Part shown: positions 8,612 through 19,841 of the stretch, one piece after another
Numbering within the stretch: the stretch's first letter is position 1
How the letters are laid out: each line of letters begins with the position of its first letter
From: Ureibacillus galli
GTDB lineage: Bacteria; Bacillota; Bacilli; Bacillales_A; Planococcaceae
Length of the DNA stretch: 64,000 bases
Assembly: GCF_014836845.1 (NCBI RefSeq)
Contig: NZ_JACSQA010000003.1
Span: 124,001 to 188,000 of the forward strand
Direction of reading: 5' to 3'
Position numbers and translations under genes: made by a program
The notes under the pieces: generated by a model
Databases searched by the model: none
What the model saw: the letters and a program-made list of their open reading frames with translations, nothing else
What the model was told of the DNA's origin: nothing

Positions 8612-9391
8612 TTATTTCATTTTAATTTCAGCTAATGCAGCTAAAAATTTATCATTTAATACTTTAATATAAGTACCTTTCATCCCTAAAGAACGAGACT
8701 CAATAACACCAGCTGATTCTAATTTACGTAATGCATTAACGATTACTGAACGCGTGATTCCAACGCGATCCGCAATTTTAGAAGCAACTAATAACCCTTC
8801 GTTACCATCAAGCTCTTCAAAGATATGTTCAATTGCTTCTAATTCACTATAAGATAATGAATTGATCGCCATTTGAACAACAGCTCTACTACGTGCTTCT
8901 TCTTCAATTTCTTCCGATTTTTCACGTAAAATTTCCATACCAACAACTGTCGCACCATATTCAGCTAAAATTAAATCGTCATCCTCAAAACTATCTGTTA
9001 ATCTTCCTAAAATTAAAGTACCTAATCGTTCTCCACCACCGATAATTGGAACAATTGTCGTTAAACCATTTTCAAATAAATCACGATTTTCTGTTGGGAA
9101 AACAGTATGTTCACTATTAATGTCAATATTAGGTGATGTTTCTGTTATTTCAAATAAGTGTTGAGTATAGTCTTCTGGGAATTGACGTTCTTCAAACATT
9201 TTTTTCATACGAGCATTTTCAATTTGTTGATGAATGGAAATACCCAAAAGTTTCCCTTTTCGGCTCACAATAAATACATTACAGTCTATTATATCTCCAA
9301 GTGTTTCTGCCATCTCTTTAAAGTTTACTGGCTTCCCAGCTGACGCTTGCAACATAGAGTTAATCTTACGAGTTTTTGCTAATAAATTCAT
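8612..9391 (-). CDS. codY: GTP- and branched-chain-amino-acid-sensing repressor CodY
   Basis: CodY is the global nutritional repressor of low-GC Gram-positive bacteria; it binds isoleucine/valine and GTP and represses stationary-phase and motility genes. The 259 residues comprise an N-terminal GAF domain (about 1-155, with [15 protein letters not shown]-like sequence) and a C-terminal winged helix with [20 protein letters not shown] (about 205-225), the most conserved part of the family. It is the last gene of the xerC-hslV-hslU-codY cluster, 90 nt after hslU, and ends in a strong terminator. Confidence 0.98.
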   Translation of the reverse strand: MNLLAKTRKINSMLQASAGKPVNFKEMAETLGDIIDCNVFIVSRKGKLLGISIHQQIENARMKKMFEERQFPEDYTQHLFEITETSPNIDINSEHTVFPTENRDLFENGLTTIVPIIGGGERLGTLILGRLTDSFEDDDLILAEYGATVVGMEILREKSEEIEEEARSRAVVQMAINSLSYSELEAIEHIFEELDGNEGLLVASKIADRVGITRSVIVNALRKLESAGVIESRSLGMKGTYIKVLNDKFLAALAEIKMK

Positions 9392-9481
9392 TTTAAATAA
9401 ATCCTCCTAATAGGGTACATAAATTAATTCACTTAATATTCTAAAGGTTCCTAAAATTTATTGTAACTAATTCAGCTTGAA

Positions 9482-10876
9482 TTATAAGATAAATTGTGAC
9501 AAATCTTTGTTTTTCGATATTTTTTCCAATTTTTTATCGACATATGCAGCCGTAATTTCAATATGGGCTGGCGAAATTTCGGATGCTTCAAAGGACAACT
9601 CTTCCAATAAACGTTCCATTATTGTATGAAGTCTTCTTGCGCCTATATTATCAGTTTCTTGATTCACTTCCGTTGCAATTTCGGCAATACGGTCAATTGC
9701 ATCATCAGTAAAGTTAATCGTAACCTCTTCCGTTTCTAATAGTGCCTTATATTGCTGGATAAGCGATTGATCTGGCTCTTTTAATATCCGTACAAAATCT
9801 TCTTTCGTTAACTTATCAAGCTCAACACGAATTGGGAAACGACCTTGTAATTCAGGAATTAAATCACTTGGCTTTGACATATGGAAAGCACCGGCTGCAA
9901 TAAATAACATAAAGTCCGTTCTTACCGTGCCATATTTTGTCGTTACAGTGGAACCTTCTACTATCGGTAAAATATCCCGTTGAACGCCTTCACGAGACAC
10001 ATCAGCAGAAGATGATCCACGACTTGCAATTTTGTCTATCTCATCGATAAAGATGATTCCTGATTGTTCTGCACGTCTGATCGCTTCTTGGGCTAACTCA
10101 TCCGAATCAATTAATTTATTGGCTTCCTCCACAGTTAAAATACGGCGGGCATCCTTTACTTTCATTTTGCGCTTTTTCGCTTTTTTCGGCATAAGATTTG
10201 ATAACATATCTTGCATACCTGAAGAGCCCATATCCATTCCCATTCCTGGCATTAATTCAAAGAAAGGCGTGTTTTGTTCCGTTACTTCCACTGTTACGAG
10301 AGTATCTTCCAGTTTACCCGCTTTTAAGTCTTCTGAAACTTGGGAGCGTTTTGAACGAATTTCGGTTTCTTCATGACTTGTGTCTTCATCGGGTTTGTCA
10401 TTTTTTTGGCCAAACAGCATTTCCAATGGATTTTGAGCCATTTTCGATTTCACCTTAGAAGGGACAAGTAATTTCACAAGAGCTTCATTTGCATTTTGCT
10501 CTGCCACATCTTTTACCGCTTCCATCATTTCATCTTTCACAAGACGTCTAGACGCTTCCACAAGGTCTCTAACCATCGATTCTACATCGCGGCCTACATA
10601 ACCCACTTCCGTAAACTTAGTCGCCTCTACTTTAATAAAAGGAGCATTGGTTAATTTCGCAATTCTGCGAGCGATTTCCGTTTTCCCAACACCAGTTGGT
10701 CCAATCATTAAAATGTTCTTCGGAATAATCTCATTTTGCATTTCTTCGCTTAATAAAGAACGGCGATAACGATTTCGAAGAGCGATGGCTACAGCACGCT
10801 TCGCATTATGTTGCCCAACTATGTGACGATTTAATTGTTCTGTAATCTGTCTTGGCGTTAAATGTTGTTGTGTCAT
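9482..10876 (-). CDS. hslU: ATP-dependent protease ATPase subunit HslU (ClpY/CodX)
   Basis: HslU is the AAA+ hexamer that unfolds substrates and feeds them to the HslV peptidase. The 464-residue sequence shows Walker A GPTGVGKT at about 59-66, Walker B with [11 protein letters not shown], an intermediate domain (about 110-240), and the sensor-2 region around [19 protein letters not shown]. Its start overlaps the hslV stop in an ATGA arrangement, so the two subunits are made together. Length and motifs are normal. Confidence 0.97.
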   Translation of the reverse strand: MTQQHLTPRQITEQLNRHIVGQHNAKRAVAIALRNRYRRSLLSEEMQNEIIPKNILMIGPTGVGKTEIARRIAKLTNAPFIKVEATKFTEVGYVGRDVESMVRDLVEASRRLVKDEMMEAVKDVAEQNANEALVKLLVPSKVKSKMAQNPLEMLFGQKNDKPDEDTSHEETEIRSKRSQVSEDLKAGKLEDTLVTVEVTEQNTPFFELMPGMGMDMGSSGMQDMLSNLMPKKAKKRKMKVKDARRILTVEEANKLIDSDELAQEAIRRAEQSGIIFIDEIDKIASRGSSSADVSREGVQRDILPIVEGSTVTTKYGTVRTDFMLFIAAGAFHMSKPSDLIPELQGRFPIRVELDKLTKEDFVRILKEPDQSLIQQYKALLETEEVTINFTDDAIDRIAEIATEVNQETDNIGARRLHTIMERLLEELSFEASEISPAHIEITAAYVDKKLEKISKNKDLSQFIL

Positions 10877-11421
10877 TCTTCTAGCGCCTCCACGATAATA
10901 TTATGGTTTGTAAACACACATATATCTGCTGCTACGGTTAATGCCGCTTTAGCAATCTCACTAGCCGTTAAATGGTCCCCTGCATGTTGTTTTAATGCTC
11001 TCCCAGCAGCTAGAGCATAGTTACCACCCGAACCAATGGCCAATATACCATCATCAGGTTCGATAACTTCCCCAGTTCCTGAAATGAGTAATAAAGTTGA
11101 TTTATCCATCACTAGAAGAAGTGCTTCCAATTGACGTAACATTTTATCGCCGCGCCATTGTTTTGCAACTTCTACCGCAGCTCGTTGTAGATTACCGTTA
11201 TATTCATTCAACTTCGCTTCGAACATTTCAAATAACGTGAACGCGTCAGCTACAGACCCAGCAAATCCAGCTAACACTTTCCCATTGAATAGACGTCTGA
11301 CCTTTCTGGCAGTATGTTTCATCACTACTGAATTTCCTAACGTAACTTGACCATCTCCTGCCATCGCACAATGTCCATTATGGTGAATAGCAAAAATGGT
11401 GGTCGCATGAAATTGTTCCAT
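10873..11421 (-). CDS. hslV: ATP-dependent protease peptidase subunit HslV (ClpQ/CodW)
   Basis: HslV is the proteasome-like N-terminal-nucleophile peptidase of the HslUV complex. The 182 residues contain the family blocks [30 protein letters not shown] and [16 protein letters not shown]. Translation from ATG 11421 (GGAGG 7 nt upstream) begins [11 protein letters not shown]. subtilis CodW begins MSSFHATT and uses Ser2 as nucleophile; that serine is absent here. The likely nucleophile is Thr7, equivalent to Thr1 of E. coli HslV, which would need removal of six residues. Confidence 0.96.
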   Translation of the reverse strand: MEQFHATTIFAIHHNGHCAMAGDGQVTLGNSVVMKHTARKVRRLFNGKVLAGFAGSVADAFTLFEMFEAKLNEYNGNLQRAAVEVAKQWRGDKMLRQLEALLLVMDKSTLLLISGTGEVIEPDDGILAIGSGGNYALAAGRALKQHAGDHLTASEIAKAALTVAADICVFTNHNIIVEALEE

Positions 11422-11423
11422 TA

Positions 11424-12335
11424 TTATTCCTCCTCAAAAGCTCGTGGATGAGTATTCATATAAGTATTTCGCAAATGTTCTTTTGTTACATGGGTATAAA
11501 CTTGCGTTGATGATAAACTGGAATGTCCAAGTAATTCTTGAACCGTTCTTAAATCTGCTCCATGATTTAATAAATGTGTCGCAAAGGAATGCCGTAGCAT
11601 ATGTGGATATATTTTTGTATGCATGGAAGCATTTTTAATCATCTCTTCAAGTATGTAACGTACACCACGGGGAGTAAGTTCGCCTCCTCGCATATTTACA
11701 AATAACTTATTATGCTTTTCACTCTTCATAAGTTTCGGACGCACTTCTTCTATATACTTGCTTAAAGCCTCATGTGCATATTGTCCGAATGGAATAATTC
11801 GTTCTTTCCGACCTTTTCCCATCACTCGAATAATCGAGTAGTGAAAATCAAGATCTTCTAGTTCAATCGATGTACACTCACTAACACGAATCCCTGTTGC
11901 ATAGAGTAATTCAAGTAAGGCCATATTGCGAATAGATTTGTTATCGGTTCCTACATTTCTCTCGAACAGTTGGGAAAGCTCCTCTTCGTAGAAAAAGTTA
12001 GGTAAGCGCTTTTCTTTTTTGGGATGGTATAGTGATCGGAATGGAGAATCATCTAAGTTAAACTCACGATTTAAAAATTTAAAGAAAGACCGAATCGATG
12101 AGATTTTTCTAGAAATTGATGTTCTAGCTTTCTTTTCATCATATAATTTTGTGATATATAGTCGAGCATGGATATATTCCACCTCTTCTAGGTTTGTTAT
12201 ACCTTCTGAATTTAAAAAGCTAAGAAAATCTTTTAGATCAAACTCATACTCCCGAACAGTATGTACGGAAAAGTTTTTTTCGAGTTGAATATAACGGAGA
12301 AACTGATCCAAAGCGTCTGTGAATTTGACCTGCAT
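11424..12335 (-). CDS. xerC: Tyrosine recombinase XerC (CodV)
   Basis: XerC resolves chromosome dimers at dif together with XerD. The 303 residues have an N-terminal SAM-like core-binding domain (about 1-90) and a C-terminal catalytic domain. The catalytic Arg lies in [15 protein letters not shown], the HxxR box is [16 protein letters not shown], and the nucleophilic Tyr is in [16 protein letters not shown]. Position before hslV, hslU and codY matches the codV gene of B. subtilis, so this is the housekeeping enzyme and not a phage integrase. ATG at 12335 follows GGAGGTG. Confidence 0.96.
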   Translation of the reverse strand: MQVKFTDALDQFLRYIQLEKNFSVHTVREYEFDLKDFLSFLNSEGITNLEEVEYIHARLYITKLYDEKKARTSISRKISSIRSFFKFLNREFNLDDSPFRSLYHPKKEKRLPNFFYEEELSQLFERNVGTDNKSIRNMALLELLYATGIRVSECTSIELEDLDFHYSIIRVMGKGRKERIIPFGQYAHEALSKYIEEVRPKLMKSEKHNKLFVNMRGGELTPRGVRYILEEMIKNASMHTKIYPHMLRHSFATHLLNHGADLRTVQELLGHSSLSSTQVYTHVTKEHLRNTYMNTHPRAFEEE

Positions 12336-12468
12336 CGCAATACACCTCCAATCAATTAAGTGGAAAAGCCATTTGTTAATTTGTATCGCGTCTGCATTAA
12401 TAAAGAAGGTTGTTATAAACGTTCAACTACAACTTTTTCATATTTTATAAAAAACGTCCAACAATGAG

Positions 12469-12495
12469 ACTATACCTAACTCGGAAATATATCAA
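12469..12495 (-). promoter_or_regulatory. Weak candidate promoter for xerC-hslVU-codY
   Basis: Minus-strand TTGATA (12490-12495) and TATAGT (12469-12474) each match consensus at five of six bases, but the 15-bp spacer is short. It is the best match in the region downstream of the trmFO terminator. Confidence 0.3.
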
Positions 12496-12589
12496 GTATT
12501 TTAGTAAATAAAATTTGTAAAATTTGCGTATATCATTAACAATTTAGTAACAAAACGATGGATACTTATTGTGTTATTAAAAATGTACA

Positions 12590-12630
12590 CAAAAGAAAAT
12601 ACCCCATAAATTATAACAATTTATGAGGTA
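12590..12630 (-). terminator. Terminator of trmFO
   Basis: A 13-bp stem with one mismatch (12600-12612 with 12618-12630) and a 5-nt loop is followed in the minus-strand transcript by TTTTCTTTT. It isolates trmFO from the xerC cluster. Confidence 0.8.
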
Positions 12631-12639
12631 TATAAGCAA

Positions 12640-13953
12640 TTATATCGTTTGAGAATTCACAAAATTTTGAATTGTTGTTAAAGCTCGGTTAGCGTGGCGC
12701 TCAGCTCGTTCTTGTTTTGATTTAATTCTTTCGCCTAATTCAGGGAAAATACCGAAGTTGACGTTCATCGGTTGGAAGTTTTTAGAATCCGCTTCTGTAA
12801 TATATCGGGCCATACTTCCCAATGCTGTTTCAAATGGGAAAATAATTGGCTCCTGACCTAAAGCAAGTCTTGCTGCATTGACACCTGCAATTAAGCCACT
12901 TCCTGCAGATTCCACATATCCTTCAACACCAGTCATTTGACCAGCAAAGAAAATATTTTCATTTGCACGTAATTGATACGTTTTATTTAATACAGTCGGA
13001 GAATTGATGAAAGTATTACGATGCATCACGCCATAACGGATAATTTCCACATTTTCTAGGCCCGGGATCATTGAAAATACCCTCTTTTGTTCTCCCCATT
13101 TCAAATGAGTTTGGAATCCTACAATATTATATAAAGTTCCAGCTGCATCGTCTTGACGTAACTGTACTACTGCGTAAGGACGTTTCCCTGTTCTTGGATC
13201 CTCAAGACCAACCGGCTTCATTGGTCCAAATAGCATTGTTTTTTCACCGCGAGATGCCATTACTTCAATCGGCATGCATCCTTCAAAATACTTTTCTTTT
13301 TCAAATTCTTTTAATGGTGCACATTCAGCGGAAATTAGAGCTTCACGGAAAGCATCAAATTCTTCCTTTGTCATCGGACAATTTAAATAAGCTGCTTCCC
13401 CTTTGTCATAGCGAGATTTCAAATAAACTTTGTCCATGTTGATGCTGTCTTTTTCAACAATCGGAGCTGCTGCGTCATAGAAGTATAAGTATTCTTGACC
13501 AGTTAGTTCTTTAACTTTCTCAGCTAATGCCGGTGAGGTTAATGGACCTGTAGCTATAACAGTAATCCCTTCAGGAATTTCTGTTACTTCTTCATTAATA
13601 ACTTCTACTAATGGATGATTTTTAACTGTTTCTGTCACATAGCCAGCAAATTCATGACGATCCACAGCTAGTGCACCACCAGCAGGAACAGATGCATTAT
13701 CCGCCGCTTTAATAATGACAGAATCCATTATTCGCATTTCCTCTTTAATAACACCAACAGCATTTGTTAAAGCATTTGCTCTTAATGAATTTGAACAAAC
13801 TAGTTCTGCAAATTTATCTGTATGATGTGCAGGTGTTTGTTTAACAGGACGCATTTCATATAAACGTACCTTCACACCTCGTTTAGCAATTTGCCAAGCC
13901 GCTTCACTACCAGCAAGACCTGCGCCGATTACATTTACAATTTGTTGTGTCAT
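12640..13953 (-). CDS. trmFO: tRNA (m5U54) methyltransferase TrmFO
   Basis: TrmFO uses methylenetetrahydrofolate and FADH2 to make ribothymidine at position 54 of tRNA. The 437 residues start with the FAD-binding motif [11 protein letters not shown] (about 10-20) and contain the family blocks [17 protein letters not shown] and [19 protein letters not shown] near the second FAD contact. Length is normal. It is 18 nt downstream of topA, with which it is probably co-transcribed, and ends in a terminator. Confidence 0.97.
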   Translation of the reverse strand: MTQQIVNVIGAGLAGSEAAWQIAKRGVKVRLYEMRPVKQTPAHHTDKFAELVCSNSLRANALTNAVGVIKEEMRIMDSVIIKAADNASVPAGGALAVDRHEFAGYVTETVKNHPLVEVINEEVTEIPEGITVIATGPLTSPALAEKVKELTGQEYLYFYDAAAPIVEKDSINMDKVYLKSRYDKGEAAYLNCPMTKEEFDAFREALISAECAPLKEFEKEKYFEGCMPIEVMASRGEKTMLFGPMKPVGLEDPRTGKRPYAVVQLRQDDAAGTLYNIVGFQTHLKWGEQKRVFSMIPGLENVEIIRYGVMHRNTFINSPTVLNKTYQLRANENIFFAGQMTGVEGYVESAGSGLIAGVNAARLALGQEPIIFPFETALGSMARYITEADSKNFQPMNVNFGIFPELGERIKSKQERAERHANRALTTIQNFVNSQTI

Positions 13954-13971
13954 TTTACTACCATCTTTCTA

Positions 13972-16050
13972 TCATTGTGTCGGTGCTTCTTCATAGTCAC
14001 AATTTGTACAATGAATTTGAATACCTTTTTTAATCTTTTTCTCTACTAATAATGCACTACATTTTGGACAAGGTCTACTAATTGGCTTATCCCATGAGAC
14101 AAAATCACACTCTGGATATGTGTTGCATCCATAGAAAATTCGTTTCGTTTTACTTTTTCGCTCTACGATTTCTCCCGTATCACAATTTGGACATTTTACA
14201 CCAATTGGTTTCATTATCGCCTTTGTATTGCGACATTCTGGGAAATTAGAGCAAGCCATAAATTTACCGTATCTACCTAGCTTATATACCATTGGTGAGC
14301 CACAGTTTTCACAATCCTCACCAGCAGGTTCATCTTTAATTTCGATTTTTTCCATTACCTCATCGGCATGTTTTACATGTTTTTCGAAATCTTTATAAAA
14401 ATCATCAATAATCTTTACCCAGTTGATTTGACCTTCTTCAATTTTATCAAGATCCTCTTCCATTTTTGCCGTAAACTCGATATTAATAATTTCGGGGAAG
14501 AATTCTACCATAAACTGATGAACAATTTCACCAAGTTCCGTTGGGACAAATCGTTTTGCATCTAATTGAACATAGCCTCGTTTTTGAATAACATCCAATG
14601 TAGGTGCATAAGTCGAAGGTCGGCCGATTCCTAGTTCTTCCAACTCTTTTACAAGACGTGCCTCCGTAAAACGTGGTGGAGGCTGAGTGAAATGTTGTTT
14701 CGGTTCAATTTCTAACGATTTCACCGTATCTCCGACTTCCATTTCAGGCAACAATTTTGTTGTTTCTTCCGAATTATCATCTGTTCCTTCAATATACAGC
14801 TTCATAAAACCAGGGAATTTTACATAGGAACCATTTGCTCGGAATTGAACATCACCATTCACTAAATCAACCGATACTGTATCTAAAATTGCAGGGGCCA
14901 TTTGACTAGCAATGAAACGTTCCCAAATTAGACGATACAGGCGCAATTGATCTCTACTTAACACTTCTTTTAATTGATCAGGAGATCTCATTACACTTGT
15001 CGGTCGAATCGCTTCATGGGCATCCTGTGCATTCGTCGATTTTTTTGCTTGTTTCTGCTCGAAGGCAATATAGTCTTTTCCATACTTTTCATTAATGTAA
15101 TTCGTTGCTTCAGCTTTCGCACTGTCGGATATCCGAGTTGAGTCAGTTCGCATATATGTAATTAACCCGACAGTACCTTCTTTTTTTCCTATATCGATAC
15201 CTTCATATAATTGTTGTGCTAACATCATCGTTTTCTTAGCACGGAAATTTAATTTTCTTGCGGCTTCCTGTTGTAAAGAAGATGTTGTAAAGGCAGGTGC
15301 TGCATTACGTTTTCGTTCTTTCTTCACGACATTTGCCACTTGGAATTCGTCATTTTTCAAACTACTTAAAACGGCTTTCACCTGTTCTTCATTTGAAAGC
15401 TTTACTTTTTCTTTGCCGTTTCCGAAGTATAATGCGTCAAACTGTTTTTTTCCTTTTTCGAAATTACCTTCGATTGTCCAATATTCTTCTGGAACGAAAT
15501 TTTTAATTTCTTCTTCTCGATCAATAATTAGTCGAAGGGCTACAGATTGAACACGTCCTGCAGATAATCCTTTTTTCACTTTTTTCCATAGGATTGGACT
15601 AATGTTATATCCTACAAGACGATCCAAAATACGTCTTGCTTGCTGTGCATCGACTAAATCCATATTGATAGACCGTGGATTTTTAAAGGAATCCAAAATA
15701 GCATCTTTTGTAATTTCGTTAAATACGACACGACATTCTGAATCCAAATCAATATTTAAAGCTGTTGCTAAATGCCATGCAATTGCTTCACCTTCGCGGT
15801 CTGGATCGGCTGCGAGATAAATTTTCTTTGCTTTTTTTGCAGCTGTTTTTAATTCCTGTAATACTGGACCTTTTCCGCGAATGGTAATGTATTTCGGTTT
15901 ATAATTATTTTCCGTATCAATTCCTGTTTGACTTTTTGGTAAATCAATCACATGACCGATAGAAGCTTTTACTGTATATTTTTTTCCTAAATATCTTTCA
16001 ATTGTTTTTGCTTTTGCTGGTGATTCTACAATCACTAAATAATCTGCCAT
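13972..16050 (-). CDS. topA: DNA topoisomerase I TopA
   Basis: TopA relaxes negative supercoils. The 692 residues contain the TOPRIM domain at the N-terminus ([17 protein letters not shown], and [17 protein letters not shown] with the metal-binding acidic residues), the active-site tyrosine in [12 protein letters not shown], and three C-terminal zinc ribbons with CxxC pairs (CENC...CSNFPEC, CPNC...CNTYPEC, CPKC...CTNC). ATG at 16050 has a GGGGGA site. It follows dprA with a gap of about 130 bp and precedes trmFO, as in B. subtilis. Confidence 0.98.
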   Translation of the reverse strand: MADYLVIVESPAKAKTIERYLGKKYTVKASIGHVIDLPKSQTGIDTENNYKPKYITIRGKGPVLQELKTAAKKAKKIYLAADPDREGEAIAWHLATALNIDLDSECRVVFNEITKDAILDSFKNPRSINMDLVDAQQARRILDRLVGYNISPILWKKVKKGLSAGRVQSVALRLIIDREEEIKNFVPEEYWTIEGNFEKGKKQFDALYFGNGKEKVKLSNEEQVKAVLSSLKNDEFQVANVVKKERKRNAAPAFTTSSLQQEAARKLNFRAKKTMMLAQQLYEGIDIGKKEGTVGLITYMRTDSTRISDSAKAEATNYINEKYGKDYIAFEQKQAKKSTNAQDAHEAIRPTSVMRSPDQLKEVLSRDQLRLYRLIWERFIASQMAPAILDTVSVDLVNGDVQFRANGSYVKFPGFMKLYIEGTDDNSEETTKLLPEMEVGDTVKSLEIEPKQHFTQPPPRFTEARLVKELEELGIGRPSTYAPTLDVIQKRGYVQLDAKRFVPTELGEIVHQFMVEFFPEIINIEFTAKMEEDLDKIEEGQINWVKIIDDFYKDFEKHVKHADEVMEKIEIKDEPAGEDCENCGSPMVYKLGRYGKFMACSNFPECRNTKAIMKPIGVKCPNCDTGEIVERKSKTKRIFYGCNTYPECDFVSWDKPISRPCPKCSALLVEKKIKKGIQIHCTNCDYEEAPTQ

Positions 16051-16178
16051 CTATATACTTCCCCCTTGTAGAGGTAAATTGTTCATATTGAATGCGTTTT
16101 AAACGCTGAATGTTAATTCCTCAAAAATAATACCTGTTGCAAAATGTATAACAGTTTTTCTTAGAATGCAACTTTTTT

Positions 16179-17066
16179 TCAATATTTACCTAAAAACAAT
16201 TTTAACTCCTCTATAATTTGTTGACCGTTCCAAATTGGAATCGCTCCTTCTCGTAACAAGCTGTTGGTACCCTTTGACTGCTCCGAATCAATGGGACCGG
16301 GTACAACAAATATATCCTTCCCATGTTCCAACGCATGCTCTGTTGTAATTAATGTTCCGCTTTTAAGGGCAGCTTCTGTTACAACAATTGCGTTACTAAT
16401 ACCGCTAATGATACGATTTCTCATCGGAAAATGCCATTTCTGAACCCCAACATAAGGAGGATATTCTGTTAAAAGCAAATGATTTCCTTCCATTTGTTCT
16501 GCAAGATTTTTATTTTCTTTCGGATAAATATGGGAAAAACCATGTCCGAGTATCCCAATTGTTTTGCCCCCATACTTTATCGTTGTTGAATGTGCTAAAC
16601 TATCTGCCCCTTTAGCTAGACCACTAACAATGACAATATTTTGATCAACTAGCGGAGGGATAATGCAATCCATTGCTATCGAGGAATAGTATGTCGCTTT
16701 TCTTGAACCGATAATGGCTATTTTTAATGGTTTTGTTAATAAAGAAACGTCTCCCTTTGCATATAAAACTGTTGGAGGGTCTGTTAATTGCAATAAATGA
16801 TTTGGATAATATTTACTATTGTAAGGGATAATTTTTATATTAGCAGAATGGTAGCCATTTATTAAATCCTTTTTCATTATACGTTCAAATCGATATAATA
16901 GTTTCTCTGCGGAATTTGTCGAAACAGCCAGTATTTCTGCTAATTTTGTCGGGGGTAGTTTACCTATATTTCGTAAAGAACCGAGAGTTTTCACCAATTT
17001 TTGGAATTTGTTTAAAGTGAGAGGATAAACGTAATGGAGAGCAAGTAGTTCCTGTATTTGCTTCAC
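16179..17066 (-). CDS. dprA: DNA-processing protein DprA (Smf)
   Basis: DprA protects incoming single-stranded DNA during transformation and loads RecA. The product has an N-terminal helix-hairpin-like domain and a Rossmann-type core with AIIGSRKATYYSSIAMD, VSGLAKGADSLAH and FVVPGPIDSEQSKGTNSLL. The longest frame begins at ATG 17087 without a ribosome site. GTG at 17066 has AGGAG at a spacing of 7 and gives 295 residues, so I use it. No ComK box was recognised upstream. The C-terminal winged helix of some DprA proteins is absent, which is common. Confidence 0.94.
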   Translation of the reverse strand: MKQIQELLALHYVYPLTLNKFQKLVKTLGSLRNIGKLPPTKLAEILAVSTNSAEKLLYRFERIMKKDLINGYHSANIKIIPYNSKYYPNHLLQLTDPPTVLYAKGDVSLLTKPLKIAIIGSRKATYYSSIAMDCIIPPLVDQNIVIVSGLAKGADSLAHSTTIKYGGKTIGILGHGFSHIYPKENKNLAEQMEGNHLLLTEYPPYVGVQKWHFPMRNRIISGISNAIVVTEAALKSGTLITTEHALEHGKDIFVVPGPIDSEQSKGTNSLLREGAIPIWNGQQIIEELKLFLGKY

Positions 17067-17254
17067 TTGATCACTCCTATTATCCATTTTCCGTAAGTAG
17101 TAGGTTTCAAGAGTTGCGTCAAACTAAATAGATGTAGGTTTATAGAAATTTACTACTCGAAGAATTTCTAATAGCCCCTTAACGGAACAATAAGTATAGG
17201 GACTTATTTTTGTATGAGGGTACGCCATTTTGAAATGAAAAAAGTGACCGCAAC

Positions 17255-17290
17255 AAAATAGAAAGGTGTAGCGCGAGGACGCTACACCTT
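17255..17290 (-). terminator. Terminator of sucCD
   Basis: A perfect 11-bp GC-containing stem (17263-17273 with 17280-17290) and a 6-nt loop are followed in the minus-strand transcript by TTTCTATTTT. It lies 5 bp after the sucD stop codon. Confidence 0.9.
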
Positions 17291-17295
17291 GTATT

Positions 17296-18198
17296 TTAAT
17301 GGGTTTTACATTTTTCGTATAGACCTTTTTCTTTTAACACTTTAATTAAAGTCTCGCCAATAACAGATGGTGTTGCAGCTACTTCAATACCGGCATTATT
17401 CATTGCCTTAATTTTTTCCTTCGCTGTTCCTTTACCACCTGAAATAATCGCACCTGCGTGTCCCATTCGTTTACCAGGAGGGGCAGTTTGTCCACCAATA
17501 AAACCAACTACTGGTTTAGTCATGTTCGCTTTAATCCATTCTGCCGCTTCTTCTTCTGCAGTACCACCGATTTCACCAATCATTACGACCGCATATGTTT
17601 CTGGATCATTATTAAATTCACTTAATACATCGATGAAGTTTGTACCATTAACCGGGTCACCGCCTATCCCGACAGCTGTTGATTGACCGATACCCGCTTG
17701 AGTTAATTGATGTACAGCTTCATATGTTAACGTTCCGGAACGAGAAACGACACCGACATGGCCTTTTGTATGAATATAGCCAGGCATAATTCCTATTTTA
17801 CATTCATCTGCAGTAATAACTCCTGGACAGTTTGGTCCAACTAAACGAGTTTTCTTCCCTTCCATATATCGTTTTACTTTAACCATATCTAAAACTGGAA
17901 TATGTTCTGTAATACAAATCGTTAAATCTAATTCCGCATCCACTGCTTCCATAATCGCATCCGCAGCAAAAGGTGCTGGTACATAGATAACCGATACATT
18001 AGCTCCTGTTTCTTGAACAGCCTCTTCCACTGTATTAAAAACTGGAACCCCCTCGATTTCTTGTCCCCCTTTACCAGGAGTTACACCAGCCACAATTTTC
18101 GTACCGTATTCTAACATTTGTTTCGTATGGAAAAGAGCTGTTTCCCCAGTAATACCTTGAACAATTACTTTTGTGTCTGCATTAATATAAACACTCAT
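17296..18198 (-). CDS. sucD: Succinyl-CoA synthetase alpha subunit SucD
   Basis: SucD and SucC form the TCA-cycle enzyme that interconverts succinyl-CoA and succinate with substrate-level phosphorylation. The 300 residues show the CoA-binding Rossmann start ([18 protein letters not shown]), the segment [10 protein letters not shown], the ligase motif [16 protein letters not shown] and the phosphorylated active-site histidine in [11 protein letters not shown] (about residue 245). It follows sucC by 18 nt and ends in a strong terminator, so the pair forms its own unit. Confidence 0.98.
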   Translation of the reverse strand: MSVYINADTKVIVQGITGETALFHTKQMLEYGTKIVAGVTPGKGGQEIEGVPVFNTVEEAVQETGANVSVIYVPAPFAADAIMEAVDAELDLTICITEHIPVLDMVKVKRYMEGKKTRLVGPNCPGVITADECKIGIMPGYIHTKGHVGVVSRSGTLTYEAVHQLTQAGIGQSTAVGIGGDPVNGTNFIDVLSEFNNDPETYAVVMIGEIGGTAEEEAAEWIKANMTKPVVGFIGGQTAPPGKRMGHAGAIISGGKGTAKEKIKAMNNAGIEVAATPSVIGETLIKVLKEKGLYEKCKTH

Positions 18199-18216
18199 GT
18201 ATTCTCCCTGCCTTCC

Positions 18217-19377
18217 TTAACCTACGAGTTCCACAATTTTTTCTGCGCCGTCTGCCATAGAGTCCGCCGCTACAATATTTAAACCAGATGCATTTAATAA
18301 TTCTTTCCCTAAATCCACATTTGTTCCTTCTAAACGTACAACTAAAGGTACTTTTAAGCCCAATTGTTTAGCAGCAGTGATAACCCCTTCTGCGATTACA
18401 TCGCACTTCATAATGCCGCCGAAAATGTTGACAAAAATCCCTTTTACGTTTGGATCCGATAAAATAATTTTAAATGCTTCTGTTACTTTTTCTGTTGTTG
18501 CACCGCCACCAACGTCAAGGAAGTTTGCAGGTTTGCCGCCGTAATAACTAATCGTATCCATTGTTGCCATTGCGAGACCAGCACCATTTACCATACAACC
18601 GATATTTCCATCCAGTGGAATATAGCTTAAATCGTATTTTGATGCTTCGATTTCCTTCGGATCTTCTTCATCATAATCACGTAGTTCAACAATATCTTTA
18701 TGGCGATATAATGCATTCGCATCGAAATTGAATTTTGCATCGAGTGCTACTACCTCATCATTGCCAGTTACGACCAATGGATTAATTTCTAAAATGGATG
18801 CATCTTTTTCAACAAACGCTTGATAAAGTCCTAGCATTAATTTTGAAGCTTTATTAACAAGCTTTGCTGGTATATTCATATTAAACGCCATTCGTCGTGC
18901 TTGGAATGGAAGTAAACCTGTAACTGGATCAATCACTTCTTTGAAAATTTTTTCTGGTGAAGTTTCAGCTACTTCCTCAATATCCATACCGCCTTCTTCT
19001 GAGCCCATTAACGTAACTCTTGAAGTTGCTCTATCTAAAACAAAGCTTAAGTAATATTCTTTTTTAATATCTGATCCTTCTTCAATGTAAAGACGTTTAA
19101 TTTCTTTACCTTCTGGACCAGTTTGATGAGTTACTAAAATTTTCCCAAGTAACTCTTTCGCGTAAGTTCGAACTTCTTCTAAGTTCTTCGCGATTTTGAC
19201 ACCCCCAGCTTTACCTCGACCCCCAGCATGAATTTGGGCTTTGACAACGATTACATTTGAACCGAGCTCCTTCGCCACTTTTACAGCTTCTTCGGGTGAA
19301 AAGGCAACCTTTCCATTCGGAACTGCTACTCCATATTTTCTAAGGATTTCCTTCCCTTGATACTCATGGATATTCAT
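18217..19377 (-). CDS. sucC: Succinyl-CoA synthetase beta subunit SucC
   Basis: SucC supplies the ATP-grasp domain of succinyl-CoA synthetase. The 386 residues begin [17 protein letters not shown] and include [28 protein letters not shown] and [18 protein letters not shown] longer frame starts at 19437, but ATG 19377 has GGAGGA 6 nt upstream and gives the standard N-terminus. A good promoter candidate lies about 50 bp before it. It is transcribed with sucD. Confidence 0.98.
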   Translation of the reverse strand: MNIHEYQGKEILRKYGVAVPNGKVAFSPEEAVKVAKELGSNVIVVKAQIHAGGRGKAGGVKIAKNLEEVRTYAKELLGKILVTHQTGPEGKEIKRLYIEEGSDIKKEYYLSFVLDRATSRVTLMGSEEGGMDIEEVAETSPEKIFKEVIDPVTGLLPFQARRMAFNMNIPAKLVNKASKLMLGLYQAFVEKDASILEINPLVVTGNDEVVALDAKFNFDANALYRHKDIVELRDYDEEDPKEIEASKYDLSYIPLDGNIGCMVNGAGLAMATMDTISYYGGKPANFLDVGGGATTEKVTEAFKIILSDPNVKGIFVNIFGGIMKCDVIAEGVITAAKQLGLKVPLVVRLEGTNVDLGKELLNASGLNIVAADSMADGAEKIVELVG

Positions 19378-19426
19378 GATACATCCTCCCATCAATCTTG
19401 TGGAAATAATTTTGTTAACCATAACC

Positions 19427-19455
19427 ATTCTATACAAATATTCTGATAAAGTCTA
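19427..19455 (-). promoter_or_regulatory. Candidate sigma-A promoter of sucCD
   Basis: Minus-strand TAGACT (19450-19455) is followed after 17 bp by TAGAAT (19427-19432), matching consensus at four and five of six positions. It is about 50 bp upstream of the sucC start codon. Confidence 0.45.
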
Positions 19456-19541
19456 TATTAGTATTATTTGTACGATATTAGTTATTTTATTACAATATTA
19501 TCTATTTTACAGCTATCAGTCTATCTATTTTTTCTATTTTT

Positions 19542-19841
19542 TTATAACAATTTTTTATCATTATTTTCCTGATAGTTCCGATCAAGTCTATAAATGAAAG
19601 CAAATACCTCGGCAACAGCCTCGTATAACTCCTCTGGTATTGATTCGTTTAAATCTAAATTCCCTAATAATTCGACAAGATTTTTATCTTCATAAATAGG
19701 AACATTATGGAAAGATGCTTTTTCTAAAATATTATCTGCAATTTTTCCCTTCCCTTTTGCGATAACTTTTGGACTTTGTTTTCCTTCCGGATTATAAGAT
19801 AATGCAATGGCCTCTTTTCGAATAAACTTTTTCTCTCTCAT
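19542..19841 (-). CDS. ylqH: FlhB C-terminal-domain-like protein (YlqH)
   Basis: This 99-residue protein resembles the cytoplasmic C-terminal part of the export-gate proteins FlhB/YscU without the membrane domain. It shows EAIALSYNPEGKQSPKVIAKGKG, then an ILEKASFHNVPIYEDKNLVELL segment matching the region after the FlhB cleavage site, and a YEAVAEVFAFIYRLDR helix. The autocleavage NPTH motif of FlhB reads NPEG here, so self-cleavage is doubtful. It overlaps ylqG by an ATGA junction. B. subtilis has the same pair before sucC; to my knowledge its function is not settled. Confidence 0.85.
   Translation of the reverse strand: MREKKFIRKEAIALSYNPEGKQSPKVIAKGKGKIADNILEKASFHNVPIYEDKNLVELLGNLDLNESIPEELYEAVAEVFAFIYRLDRNYQENNDKKLL

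Larger units (their letters stand above)
12336..12639 (-). other. Intergenic region between trmFO and xerC
   Basis: About 300 bp with no gene. It contains the trmFO terminator (12590-12630) at the trmFO end and then AT-rich sequence that must carry the promoter of the xerC-hslVU-codY cluster. The best promoter-like match is at 12469-12495. No other structure was seen. Confidence 0.6.

Noticed and set aside
11424-12335. Tyrosine recombinase as evidence of a prophage or integrative element
   Set aside because: Sequence and position before hslV-hslU-codY identify it as housekeeping XerC (CodV). No phage genes or attachment-site repeats were seen nearby.
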